A stretch of 8,553 nucleotides of DNA from JBNKFQ01 sp050289385 (GCA_050289385.1 JBNKFQ010000090.1:1-8553), one strand, 5' to 3'; positions 1-6,767 are shown, counted from the first letter of the stretch. Notes: a model not told the origin generated them from the sequence alone. Numbers and translations: made by a program.

Positions 1-1092
1 CAGGCGATCATTAACCTGCCATAGCAGTGTCGCTCGCCCACCCGTAAACTCGCTGGGATTGTCATCTTCTTCCACGGCAACTGTTGTGCCCGTGGATGCC
101 GCCACACTCTCTATATAAGGCGTGCTAACCAGATCCCGAAATCCCGCGTTGTCATAACGATAAGCCGCAACCCTAAGCGCCAACCGGTCCTCGACCAGAG
201 GAATATTAAGCACCCCCACCTGTTTGTTACTCAGGTCACCCGAGTGCGCCATGCTGGAAACACCAATATCGACATGACCTTCAAATTGGTCAAGCTTGGG
301 CGCATTGGGGATATTCCGCACCAGACCACTCATGCTGTTGGCGCCGTAGAGTGTGCCCTGCGGGCCTCGCAATATTTCCACTCGCTCCACATCCACCAAC
401 TTGGTGTCTGATCTGAATGTTAATTGCCCAATTGAAAAAGACAATGGCAATTCCCCCAGATACGTGCTGCTGAGATCCCGTGTCCCAAAGCCGCCGTTCA
501 AACCCCGAATGGTCACTGTGCTAAAGCCCGGAGCGAATTCGACATAATTGATATTTGGAACCGATCTCAGGTAATCCCCCCCTACCAAACCCTTCTTGTC
601 GATTTCATCTTCACCCATGGCGGTGATCGACATCGCTGTATCCTGCAAACTGGTTTTACGCTTGGTAGCCGTAACAATCATTTCTTCGATTACCTGATCG
701 TCACCCGCTTCGCGCTCCCTGGCATCTCCAGCCGCTCCGGATTTCGCCGCATCACTGCCCGCCAAAAAAATACTGATCGAACCATCTTCACGCTGGGTGT
801 AATCCAGCCCGGTGCCCGATAGCAACCGACCTAACGCTTGAGATGGTTCCATTTCACCATTTAATGCAACCGCTGTTTTACCGGCAATCAATGGTTGCGG
901 CGCAACAACCAATTTGTTGGATTGTTCAGAAAAGGCAATTAAAGCCAAACCGAGCGGCTGCGCTTCAATAGAGAATTTTTGTGGTTCTTCTGCCCGTAAA
1001 CTCAGCGAACAGCCAATAGCCAGAAAAGCAGCTACGGCAGAACAACGCCAGCTAATCCGCTGCAATTTTTGAACCGATTTTTTCGTAGTCAT
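1..1092 (-). CDS. TonB-dependent outer-membrane receptor with N-terminal STN signalling domain (partial, C-terminus beyond window)
   Basis: Outer-membrane gated channel that imports a bound ligand using TonB energy and, through its STN domain, signals ligand binding to the FecR protein encoded just upstream. The frame is open for all 364 codons from the ATG at 1092 to base 1, so the C-terminal barrel is missing only because the window ends. Visible parts are a signal peptide (about residues 1-34, ending LRA before EE), an STN domain (about 39-110, with LGLALIAFSEQSNK and QALGRLLSGTGL), a variable linker, a TonB box-like EEMIVTATK at 136-144, and a plug domain (about 145-265) with TIRGLNG and the hallmark VERVEILRGPQGTLYGAN. 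After that comes the start of the barrel. The start is supported by GAGGGG seven bases before the ATG. The sigma-FecR-receptor order matches FecI-FecR-FecA systems, but the ligand cannot be told from this half; siderophore, haem or glycan are all possible. Confidence 0.93.
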   Translation of the reverse strand, partial: MTTKKSVQKLQRISWRCSAVAAFLAIGCSLSLRAEEPQKFSIEAQPLGLALIAFSEQSNKLVVAPQPLIAGKTAVALNGEMEPSQALGRLLSGTGLDYTQREDGSISIFLAGSDAAKSGAAGDAREREAGDDQVIEEMIVTATKRKTSLQDTAMSITAMGEDEIDKKGLVGGDYLRSVPNINYVEFAPGFSTVTIRGLNGGFGTRDLSSTYLGELPLSFSIGQLTFRSDTKLVDVERVEILRGPQGTLYGANSMSGLVRNIPNAPKLDQFEGHVDIGVSSMAHSGDLSNKQVGVLNIPLVEDRLALRVAAYRYDNAGFRDLVSTPYIESVAASTGTTVAVEEDDNPSEFTGGRATLLWQVNDRL

Positions 1093-1117
1093 ATGTATCC
1101 CCTCGTTGGATTCAAGT

Positions 1118-1152
1118 GGTCTTTCCGGGCTGTTGTAGCAGCCACATAGACC
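1118..1152 (-). promoter_or_regulatory. Stem-loop in the receptor leader, between the fecR-like gene and the receptor
   Basis: Two nested inverted repeats lie in the 102-bp gap before the receptor gene. The outer arms are GGTCT (1118-1122) and AGACC (1148-1152); the inner arms are GGCTG (1128-1132) and CAGCC (1139-1143) around a 6-base loop. No T-run follows on the minus strand. It could be an attenuator, a transcript-processing site separating regulator from receptor expression, or chance. A sigma-specific promoter for the receptor would be expected near here, but I cannot identify one with confidence. Confidence 0.4.
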
Positions 1153-1194
1153 AAGACGCGCGCCCCCACCCAAACGACGAGAAATTAATTTTTA

Positions 1195-2286
1195 TTATGG
1201 TTTGCTTGTGCGCCCCTTGCCAACCAGGTATATATCCCCGTTGCCACGACGCTGCGCTCGCAAAGGCAAGCTGGCTTCAAGATTATTGATCAGTGCGTCA
1301 ATTTCGTCAGTACGAAACGCCGCAGTAACGCGCAAATCGGCAAGCGTTTTTTCGGCAATCACAATGTTGCCCTGATAGTAACGATTGGCGTCGTCGATTA
1401 CATTCGATAAGCTGGCGTCAAAGTACGACAAGCGACCATTGCGCCACGCGCCAATATTTCCTGGCGTAATCGACTGTACAGCCCCCGGCGGGTTAATGCC
1501 GTTGATTAGCACTTGCTCTCCAACCCCTACCAGGCGCTCACTGTCTTCGCGCACCATCACCGGTGCTGTAAAATCCGCCCGTCCGGTGGTTTGCGCCACT
1601 TTTACACGGCCTTGCTCAACCGCTACCGCAAAACTCCGGGCATTGCCGCGAACATTAAACCGGGTACCCAGTACACGGGCAAAACGGTTATTGTTTACCA
1701 CCACAAATGGTCGCGATGGATCGGCCTGTACATCAAAAAAAGCCTCGCCATCCAGCAAAGACACTTGCCGTAACCCATTGGTAAACTGGACCTCAATTGT
1801 TGTTTTTGCACCCAATATTACGTGGCTACTGTCCGGCAATTCCACTTCGCGGCTTTCGGCAACAGTGGTCGCGTAGTTCAGGGCCGTGATTTTATTTGCT
1901 GTATTTTCCGGTAAATAAAAAGTTAGAGACACGGCAATTAACAAAAGCGCAGCTACCGGAACCAGCCACTGCAACCTGAAACCAATTCTTTTTTCGCCAG
2001 CACGCGCTCTTGCCAATTGAAGCTTTTCACGCCAGCTCAACTTGTCAAGTGGCTCCAGCTCCGCCAACCCCTGCCATTGTTTCAAATCGCCCCAAAGCAT
2101 TTCAGCGTTGGAATAAGCTTGCGCGTTGTCGGGGCTGGCGTCGCGCCACTCGGCAAACTCTCGCCACTCAGCCTCGCTCACCGTGCCCTCGTCATCCCCC
2201 AGATTCAGGCGCAACAGCCAATGCCGCGCCTCCTCTTCCCTGTTCGAGGGAGCACCGTGACGACTGTTTTGCTGTAACTTGTTCAT
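1195..2286 (-). CDS. FecR-family transmembrane sensor / anti-sigma regulator
   Basis: Inner-membrane protein that relays the state of the outer-membrane receptor to the cytoplasmic ECF sigma factor. The 363-residue protein has the full family layout. A cytoplasmic DUF4880-type N-domain (about 18-70) carries the typical WLLRLNLGD, WREFAEWRDASPDNAQAY and W residues. A single membrane span lies at about 103-125 (WLVPVAALLLIAVSLTFYL). A periplasmic FecR domain spans about 140-265, with VELPDSSHVILGAKTTIEV, LLDGEAFFDVQADPSRPFVV and VLGTRFNVR. A C-terminal STN-like/DUF4974 segment (about 285-355) begins LSYFDASLSNVIDDANRYY. The ATG overlaps the TGA of the sigma gene (ATGA), implying translational coupling and roughly equal production. 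The receptor gene follows after 102 bp. Family assignment is firm; whether it mainly inhibits or is needed to activate the sigma factor cannot be read from sequence. Confidence 0.93.
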   Translation of the reverse strand: MNKLQQNSRHGAPSNREEEARHWLLRLNLGDDEGTVSEAEWREFAEWRDASPDNAQAYSNAEMLWGDLKQWQGLAELEPLDKLSWREKLQLARARAGEKRIGFRLQWLVPVAALLLIAVSLTFYLPENTANKITALNYATTVAESREVELPDSSHVILGAKTTIEVQFTNGLRQVSLLDGEAFFDVQADPSRPFVVVNNNRFARVLGTRFNVRGNARSFAVAVEQGRVKVAQTTGRADFTAPVMVREDSERLVGVGEQVLINGINPPGAVQSITPGNIGAWRNGRLSYFDASLSNVIDDANRYYQGNIVIAEKTLADLRVTAAFRTDEIDALINNLEASLPLRAQRRGNGDIYLVGKGRTSKP

Positions 2287-2846
2287 TCCGCATCCGCTGC
2301 CTTGAGGGCAGCCTCCAGTTCGCTAACCGCCCGATAAATATAGGTTTTTACCGTGGTTACTGGCATGTTCATACGCCGCGCGATCTCGGCGGCGGACAAG
2401 CCGTGAACCCGGTTCAGCAGCAACACTCGCCGCCGCAACCGGGGCATTTTTTCCAGCGCACGGTAAACAATGGTATAGCGTTCCCTATCTGATATGACGC
2501 GCTCGGTACTCAAATCGTCGAGCTGTTCGGCAAAAATCTTATGAGAAGCATCATTGGCATAACTGTCGCTAACCTTTTTGTGTCGCTTGTGCGATATCAC
2601 GATATTGTGCGCAGTGCGCCACAAAAAGGCCCGAGGGTTTTCAACAGCTCGCGGATCGTCCAGGGCGGCAAATCGGGCAAAGGCCGACTGCGCCACATCT
2701 TCCGGCTCGGGTGGGCCCATGCCAAATTGTGACCGAATATGCACGCAGAGGTCGCGCCAGTACCGCTGGTACAGCGCCGCAAAACTGCTCTGCTGATCAT
2801 TGCGACTATTTTCGTTGGCCAATATCTGCCCTTTTGCCTGAAACAC
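2283..2846 (-). CDS. ECF-subfamily RNA polymerase sigma factor, FecI-type
   Basis: Extracytoplasmic-function sigma factor expected to direct RNA polymerase to the promoter of the adjacent receptor gene. The 187 residues show a sigma-70 region 2 (about 21-90, with ALYQRYWRDLCVHIR, PEDVAQSAFARF and NPRAFLWRTAHNIVISH) and a region 4 helix-turn-helix (about 120-178, with MPRLRRRVLLLNRVHGLS, AAEIARRMNMPVTTVKTYIY). There is no long C-terminal extension. The listed start is a GTG at 2846 without a good ribosome binding site. A TTG at 2822 preceded by AAAGGG at proper spacing is an alternative that would remove eight residues before the conserved part. It overlaps the FecR gene by 4 bp and has a plausible sigma-70 promoter just upstream. 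Family certain, regulon inferred from context. Confidence 0.92.
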   Translation of the reverse strand: MFQAKGQILANENSRNDQQSSFAALYQRYWRDLCVHIRSQFGMGPPEPEDVAQSAFARFAALDDPRAVENPRAFLWRTAHNIVISHKRHKKVSDSYANDASHKIFAEQLDDLSTERVISDRERYTIVYRALEKMPRLRRRVLLLNRVHGLSAAEIARRMNMPVTTVKTYIYRAVSELEAALKAADAE

Positions 2847-2894
2847 TACACAGGAGTTTAGTACGATTTACTGGTGTACCGTAAATCGGCCGAT

Positions 2895-2924
2895 ATCATG
2901 TCGCTTGATGCGGGCACGAGTCAA
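2895..2924 (-). promoter_or_regulatory. Probable sigma-70 promoter of the sigma/FecR operon, with adjacent palindrome
   Basis: On the minus strand TTGACT (2924-2919) and CATGAT (2900-2895) are separated by 18 bp and lie about 50 bases upstream of the sigma-factor GTG. Immediately downstream of the -10 box is a perfect 10-bp palindrome, ATCGGCCGAT (2885-2894), placed where a repressor would cover the start site. Fur-type control is common for such operons, but this palindrome is not a Fur box. Confidence 0.45.
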
Positions 2925-2950
2925 ATGAATTAAAAATGGCAGGTAAATAA

Positions 2951-2978
2951 TCGGCCATATCAATGAGGATATGGCCGA
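2951..2978 (-). terminator. Perfect 10-bp hairpin after the first receptor remnant
   Basis: Arms TCGGCCATAT (2951-2960) and ATATGGCCGA (2969-2978) form a perfect stem with an 8-base loop. On the minus strand it lies about 20 bp after the stop codon of the receptor remnant at 2999 and is followed by TTATTTACC. This fits an intrinsic terminator for that former gene and would insulate the sigma operon from upstream transcription. Confidence 0.55.
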
Positions 2979-2998
2979 ATAATAAAGGCAAGTCTCAG

Positions 2999-3241
2999 TT
3001 AAAATTTATATCCGACCTGAAATCCGTAAGTCCTGGGAGTAAGGTACTGAGAAGCCACCACATTGCCAAGAATCGGCGAGCAGGCAAACGGATTGGCGCG
3101 AATGTTTTTATTTTCGAGATTTTGTATATACAGGGTTGTAAACCAATGTTGGTCACTACTGCTCCAGGACAAGTGGCAACTTGGGACAGGCACTCAAACC
3201 TGGATTCGGTAGCTGGCTTTGAGTACAGATGTTTTCTTAAA
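2999..3241 (-). pseudogene. Remnant of a TonB-dependent receptor, C-terminal end only
   Basis: The last 64 codons before the TAA at 2999 read as a typical receptor barrel end: DQHWFTTLYIQNLENKN, then RANPF, and finally TPRTYGFQVGYKF with the terminal aromatic residue used for outer-membrane insertion. In the same frame a TGA (3194-3196) interrupts, and before it a short stretch, GAFKKTSVLKASYR, could be the preceding strand. Further upstream a TAA (3269-3271) and a low-complexity pyrimidine tract end any resemblance. Full receptors have 700 or more residues, so over nine tenths of the gene is gone. A GTG at 3193 could formally start a 64-residue ORF, but it has no signal peptide or plug and is not expected to work. 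Confidence 0.72.
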
Positions 3242-3250
3242 AGCGCCTGT

Positions 3251-3295
3251 CCTTCTTATCTTCTCTTCTTATCTCTTTTCCCATCTTATTTTCCT
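3251..3295. repeat. Low-complexity pyrimidine tract with short direct repeats
   Basis: On the plus strand about 45 bases contain only T, C and a few A, with no G. CTTCTTATCT occurs twice (3252-3261 and 3265-3274). It lies exactly where the first receptor remnant loses its reading frame and may mark a rearrangement or slippage point. Confidence 0.5.
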
Positions 3296-3313
3296 ACTGC
3301 ATGAACCAAGCGA

Positions 3314-3340
3314 CTGCGATAGTCCTATGGACTATCGCAG
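3314..3340 (-). terminator. Perfect 12-bp hairpin after the second receptor remnant
   Basis: Arms CTGCGATAGTCC (3314-3325) and GGACTATCGCAG (3329-3340) are perfectly complementary with a 3-base loop. The hairpin lies 42 bp after the stop codon of the receptor tail at 3383 on the minus strand. No strong T-run follows on either strand, so it may be a weak terminator, an mRNA-stabilising structure or a binding palindrome. Confidence 0.5.
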
Positions 3341-3382
3341 ATCGACTGTTAATAAATGATCGCTGACTATCGAAATCCGGAA

Positions 3383-3517
3383 TTAAAACCGGTAGCTGAG
3401 ATTTAATCCGATGGTTCTCGGGCGCAGACGGTAGGCGGCGAGTCTCGTCGGTGTGGTCGAACTAAGCCCATATGAATACGAATTCCGGGTTCCGGGTTTG
3501 CCGCCTTCGGCGGAGTT
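3383..3517 (-). pseudogene. Second TonB-dependent receptor remnant, last ~35-45 codons
   Basis: The minus frame ending in TAA at 3383-3385 is open back to a TAG at 3518-3520. Its last residues, AAYRLRPRTIGLNLSYRF, are the standard receptor C-terminus: P-R-T before the final strand and a terminal F. Residues before that (NSYSYGLSSTTPTR) could belong to the last extracellular loop. Nothing upstream resembles the rest of a barrel, plug or signal peptide. It is a separate remnant from the one stopping at 2999, because both have their own final strand and stop. Confidence 0.62.
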
Positions 3518-3756
3518 CTAAGTGGCGCGTTTCGAGGTCCGGGTTTCAACCTGGCGCTTCAAAGCGTCCATCAGAATAATCAATTTTGTCCAGAATGGAA
3601 ATTATCGGGACAAAAATAGGGCAAACAGGCTGCGAGACAAAAAAGTATCGGCCCACCCGCCGACCTTGCTCACCGCCATCCCACCCGCCATCGTACCAAC
3701 CCAGTTTCTGTCAGCTTGCCGGAACCGACAGACTCCGGACGTTTAATTGGAAAATC
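3518..3756. other. No recognisable gene
   Basis: I see no convincing coding sequence on either strand. Plus-strand 3522-3746 is open from a GTG but has no ribosome binding site and an unconvincing composition. Minor features are CCCACCCGCC twice (3652-3661 and 3680-3689), a small GCC-rich hairpin near 3500-3512, and an 8-bp inverted repeat TTTTGTCC/GGACAAAA (3584-3591/3608-3615). Confidence 0.5.
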
Positions 3757-3787
3757 TTGACTTAGAGTATACTCTAGCCTTCAAAAT
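3757..3787 (+). promoter_or_regulatory. MerR-type promoter/operator upstream of the merR-like gene
   Basis: TTGACT (3757-3762) is followed directly by a perfect 14-bp palindrome TAGAGTATACTCTA (3763-3776) and then CAAAAT (3782-3787). The -35 to -10 spacer is 19 bp. An over-long spacer containing a palindrome is the signature of promoters that MerR-family activators twist into an active form. The start codon lies about 130 bp downstream, implying a long leader. A closely similar element stands before the aminotransferase gene. Confidence 0.78.
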
Positions 3788-3917
3788 ATCCTCGATCTAA
3801 ACTCCGGGCACTGTCAGTCGTGATAATACCGGTCGATTTTTTGGTCACCTGTCTCGAAAACAAGGCTGTCGACTGCTCCAACATCCATGACGAACACACT
3901 ATCAGGAGAGAGTTGAA

Positions 3918-4295
3918 ATGAATATAAAGAGCGCTGCCCAAAAAACCTCCCTCAGTGTTCATACCATACGTTACTATGACAAGTTGGGTCTGCTGCCCAA
4001 TGTAAAACGCGCCAGCAATGGCCACAGGGATTTCGGGACGGGGGATATCAAATGGCTTATCTTCATCAGAAAACTCAAATCAACCGGCATGACCATCCAG
4101 AATATCAGCCGCTACCTGAATTTGCTCTCTGCCGGGGATCATACAGAAAAGGAACGTCTGCGCATTCTTGAAGAACACCAGGCTTATGCAGAAGAACAGC
4201 TGAATATCTGGCGTGGCAAGTTGGAGCTGATCCGCTGGAAGGTAAACTACTATCGCAAGCAACTCAAATCATCAAAGCCATCAAATAAAGCTTGA
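3918..4295 (+). CDS. MerR-family transcriptional regulator (AdhR/NmlR-like, cysteine-free)
   Basis: DNA-binding dimer that activates promoters with a long spacer. The 125 residues begin with a MerR helix-turn-helix (about 3-26, SAAQKTSLSVHTIRYYDKLG, then LL), continue with the wing (NGHRDF, 34-39) and the second DNA-binding helices (about 40-70, IKWLIFIRKLKSTGMTIQNI). They end in a long dimerisation coiled coil (about 75-115, KERLRILEEHQAYAEEQLNI and onwards). There is no separate effector domain and no cysteine at all, which argues against the metal- or thiol-sensing modes of CueR, SoxR or AdhR. AGGAG (3904-3908) supports the ATG. The gene is probably autoregulated through the element at 3757-3787. 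The second matching operator overlapping its stop codon makes the aminotransferase its likely target. The inducer is unknown. Confidence 0.9.
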   Translation: MNIKSAAQKTSLSVHTIRYYDKLGLLPNVKRASNGHRDFGTGDIKWLIFIRKLKSTGMTIQNISRYLNLLSAGDHTEKERLRILEEHQAYAEEQLNIWRGKLELIRWKVNYYRKQLKSSKPSNKA

Positions 4296-4322
4296 CCTCG
4301 AGCATACTCCAACACTCAGACT
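4291..4322 (+). promoter_or_regulatory. Second MerR-type promoter/operator, before the aminotransferase gene
   Basis: This element matches the one before the regulator gene at 23 of 32 aligned positions, including CTTGAC, GAG, ATACTC and the CA.A.T pattern in the -10 position (CAGACT, 4317-4322) at the same 19-bp spacing. Its TTGACC box (4292-4297) overlaps the merR stop codon (4293-4295). It lies about 120 bp upstream of the aminotransferase start, a leader length like that of the first copy. The -10 match is weak, as expected for an activator-dependent promoter. A further CCTCGAG...GTG motif follows at about 4324-4334. Confidence 0.68.
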
Positions 4323-4441
4323 GCCCTCGAGTGTGGCCGTTTTACAACCGCCGCAGCCGGAGGCTCTGTCCGGATTATTACCCGATTCGTCTCCGCAGCA
4401 GTAACATCCGCTAATTACACGTTAATTTTTTCGAGGTCGGA

Positions 4442-5854
4442 ATGATACCTGAACACACTACGGCAAATAGCTCTCACTTTGACGAATCACACCTGTTCGC
4501 CCGCAACACCAAACTAAAAACTCGACGTGCCATTGCGGCCGAAGGTTGCTACATTATCGATTCAAACGGCAAACGTTTTCTGGACGGCTCCGGCGGAGCG
4601 GCTGTCAGCGCATTTGGTCACAACCATCCAACAATTTTAGCTGCGATTAGGAAGCAGCTCGACGGTGTGATCGACACACACAACCTGTTCTTTACTACAG
4701 ACTCCCAGCAGAAATTATCTCAACATCTCTACGACTTGAGCAATGGACATCTTGCGCGAACTGTGTTCTGTTCCAGTGGGTCGGAGGCTGTCGAGGTCGC
4801 CATAAAGCTCGCCCGCCAATACCATCTCGAACGTGGGGAGCCGGACAGAATTCACGTTATCAGCCGCGAAAAATCCTATCACGGAAACACCATCGGCGCC
4901 CTATCGGTCAGTGATGTGTCACGTGGTCCAATGTTCGAGCCTTATCTTTGGCCCAACATCCGAATACCGGCATTTTTCCCTTATCGTTACCGGCAAAATG
5001 GCGAGTTGCCTGAGCAATACGGCTTGCGCTGCGCCAACGCTTTGGAAGACGCCATCATCCATCTTGGCCCCAACACAGTTTCTGCGGTTATTATCGAAAC
5101 CGTTGTCGGCTCGACGCTTGGCGCCGTACCCACGCCAGCGAACTACCTGAAGCGCATTCGTGAAATCTGTGATCAATATGGGGTGCTCTTGATACTGGAT
5201 GAAGTGATGTGTGGTGCTGGCCGCACGGGAACCTTTTTCGCTTATGAGCAGGAATTGGCCCGCCCGGATATTCTCACCCTGGCCAAGGGCCTGACCGGCG
5301 GCCATATTCCCCTAAGCGCCATCTGTACAACCGAAGCCGTCCACCAGGCTGTCGCGCAAGGCAGTGGCCTGCTAGGGAGTAATCACACCTATATGGGACA
5401 CCCCCTGGCGTGCGCCGCGGGTCTTGGTGTTATGGAGATTGTTCGCAATACGGATCTGCTCGACACCGTCACGCCAAAGGGAAAGCGTCTTATGCAGGCG
5501 TTGCGTGAACGTTTCAGCGATCACCCACACGTCGATTACATCCGCGGCCGTGGTTTGTTTTTGGGCATTGAGCTGGTTTTGGACAGAGCAACCAGAGAAC
5601 CGTTTCCGCCCGACCTCAATCTGTCGCAACGGGTTCGTCAACAGGCTTTTGATCTGGGTTTGATTTGCTGGACAAATCAGGGCTCTGCTGACAATGGTGG
5701 CGATTTTGTACTGCTGGCTCCGCCCTACATCATTACAGGCAATCAAATTGATGAACTGGTGGAGTTATTGGCACGCGCGATCGATCAAGCTATCCCTGAA
5801 CTAAAAAATCATAAGGGTACCTCTAAAAATTCAATTTTACCTATGAATACATAA
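4442..5854 (+). CDS. Class III PLP-dependent aminotransferase
   Basis: Cytoplasmic pyridoxal-phosphate enzyme of the GabT/omega-transaminase fold that moves an amino group between an amine or amino acid and a keto acid. The 470 residues show all key motifs: the SSGSEA phosphate-binding loop (111-116), SYHG (145-148) whose aromatic residue stacks on the cofactor, an active-site glutamate in IIET (219), the LILDEVMCGAGRTG block with the cofactor-binding Asp253, the Schiff-base Lys282 in LAKGLTGG, Thr316 in HTYMGHP, and RGRGLFLGIEL (about 368-378). Length is normal for the class. GAGG (4433-4436) supports the ATG. It is probably controlled by the MerR-type element at its 5' side. The substrate cannot be assigned; family members include omega-amino acid, polyamine and taurine transaminases as well as dialkylglycine decarboxylase. 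It ends 8 bp from the convergent hydrolase gene. Confidence 0.93.
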   Translation: MIPEHTTANSSHFDESHLFARNTKLKTRRAIAAEGCYIIDSNGKRFLDGSGGAAVSAFGHNHPTILAAIRKQLDGVIDTHNLFFTTDSQQKLSQHLYDLSNGHLARTVFCSSGSEAVEVAIKLARQYHLERGEPDRIHVISREKSYHGNTIGALSVSDVSRGPMFEPYLWPNIRIPAFFPYRYRQNGELPEQYGLRCANALEDAIIHLGPNTVSAVIIETVVGSTLGAVPTPANYLKRIREICDQYGVLLILDEVMCGAGRTGTFFAYEQELARPDILTLAKGLTGGHIPLSAICTTEAVHQAVAQGSGLLGSNHTYMGHPLACAAGLGVMEIVRNTDLLDTVTPKGKRLMQALRERFSDHPHVDYIRGRGLFLGIELVLDRATREPFPPDLNLSQRVRQQAFDLGLICWTNQGSADNGGDFVLLAPPYIITGNQIDELVELLARAIDQAIPELKNHKGTSKNSILPMNT

Positions 5855-5862
5855 GGGTCTAA

Positions 5863-6705
5863 CTATCGCGGTAGTGCGGTCAATTCACCTGTATCACCCT
5901 TAAATATTCGAAATTCACCAGGGTCTGTAAACAAATCTCCTTGTACGCGCTTGCGATATTCTGGACCAGCACCACGCCACTTGGCTGGGACATGAAATCC
6001 GATAGTGTGTTTAGCCGATATGAAGTCAGATATGATTTCTCGCCCTGCAGGCCCCGAATAAAACCAAAACGGTACAAAGGCAACATCCACAGGCTGAAAG
6101 AAGTTTTTAAGTGGTTTGAACCAGCGTTGCTCCGCTACAGAGTCACCAAAATGCGCAACAGTTGTACCATCTCCAATTGCCACTCTAAAGACTAAATTCT
6201 CGATATCTTGATTTCGGGGACCTCCTGAATGGGGGATTGCGGCCACCGCCACGGAGAAACCTTCAATACTAATGCTAATTGGGCGCTCACCAGGGGACAA
6301 GTCCACACGCCTCAGTTGTGTATTTATATCGACTCCTCCATTTTGAAGCACAGCATCAATCACTTGTCCCGGAGCCAGCAAATGAACATTAGGGTGTTGA
6401 CGCAAATAGTCTAGCGTTGGGCCTGGTGAAAAATGATCTCCATGTATATGAGAAACAAAAACCAGGGAAACATTATCGTATGGAGACTCGGCAGCTAGTA
6501 ATGCGTCTTTTGTGTTTTCTTCCAATAACTGGTACTGGCCATGATCGTTCGAGTAGAAAGCGTCAAAAAGCACAGATTTAGCGCCGTGGCTAAAGTGAAC
6601 TGCCTCATTCCCCAAGTATTGTACTTTAGACTCGATATCGTGTGCTGAGGCGAATGAGCAAGATAAGAATATGACTAGCATTGCTCTTTGACTAAGTTGC
6701 ATCAT
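5863..6705 (-). CDS. Secreted metallo-beta-lactamase-fold hydrolase (UlaG-like)
   Basis: Probable periplasmic or exported metal-dependent hydrolase. The 280-residue protein starts with a signal peptide (1-21, hydrophobic AMLVIFLSCSFASA, cleavage expected before HD). It carries the metal ligands of the superfamily: SHIHGDH (85-91), His159 in IPHSGG, Asp188 in HFGDS and His238 in GFHVP. The arrangement resembles UlaG/YycJ-like or ComEC-related stand-alone MBL proteins rather than true beta-lactamases. Substrates in this group are varied (lactones, phosphodiesters, thioesters), so none is assigned. AAGGA seven bases before the first of two adjacent ATGs supports the start. The gene looks AT-richer than the convergent aminotransferase, hinting at a separate origin. 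An IS element begins 75 bp upstream of the start. Confidence 0.85.
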   Translation of the reverse strand: MMQLSQRAMLVIFLSCSFASAHDIESKVQYLGNEAVHFSHGAKSVLFDAFYSNDHGQYQLLEENTKDALLAAESPYDNVSLVFVSHIHGDHFSPGPTLDYLRQHPNVHLLAPGQVIDAVLQNGGVDINTQLRRVDLSPGERPISISIEGFSVAVAAIPHSGGPRNQDIENLVFRVAIGDGTTVAHFGDSVAEQRWFKPLKNFFQPVDVAFVPFWFYSGPAGREIISDFISAKHTIGFHVPAKWRGAGPEYRKRVQGDLFTDPGEFRIFKGDTGELTALPR

Positions 6706-6738
6706 AGTTTTCCTTTTTAAGCTGGTCGAGCCGACACT

Positions 6739-6767
6739 TACATACTGAACTGGCCCTTATAATTCAA
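6739..6767 (-). promoter_or_regulatory. Possible promoter of the hydrolase gene
   Basis: On the minus strand TTGAAT (6767-6762) and TATGTA (6744-6739) are 17 bp apart, about 34 bp before the start codon. The -10 match is poor (3 of 6). Since the IS end lies at 6781, this is almost the only native DNA left between the two; transcription entering from the IS is an alternative. Confidence 0.3.

Noticed and set aside
3522..3746. 74-residue plus-strand open frame
   Set aside because: GTG start, no ribosome binding site, no recognisable domain, basic low-information composition; looks like chance in a gene-free stretch.
3887..3916. Nine-residue leader ORF (ATG to TGA) ending one base before the merR start
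   Set aside because: No ribosome binding site of its own and no regulatory codon run; its end merely overlaps the merR ribosome binding site.
5862..5875. ACTA/TAGT inverted repeat at the hydrolase stop as a shared terminator
   Set aside because: Stem of only about 5 bp and no T-run on either strand.
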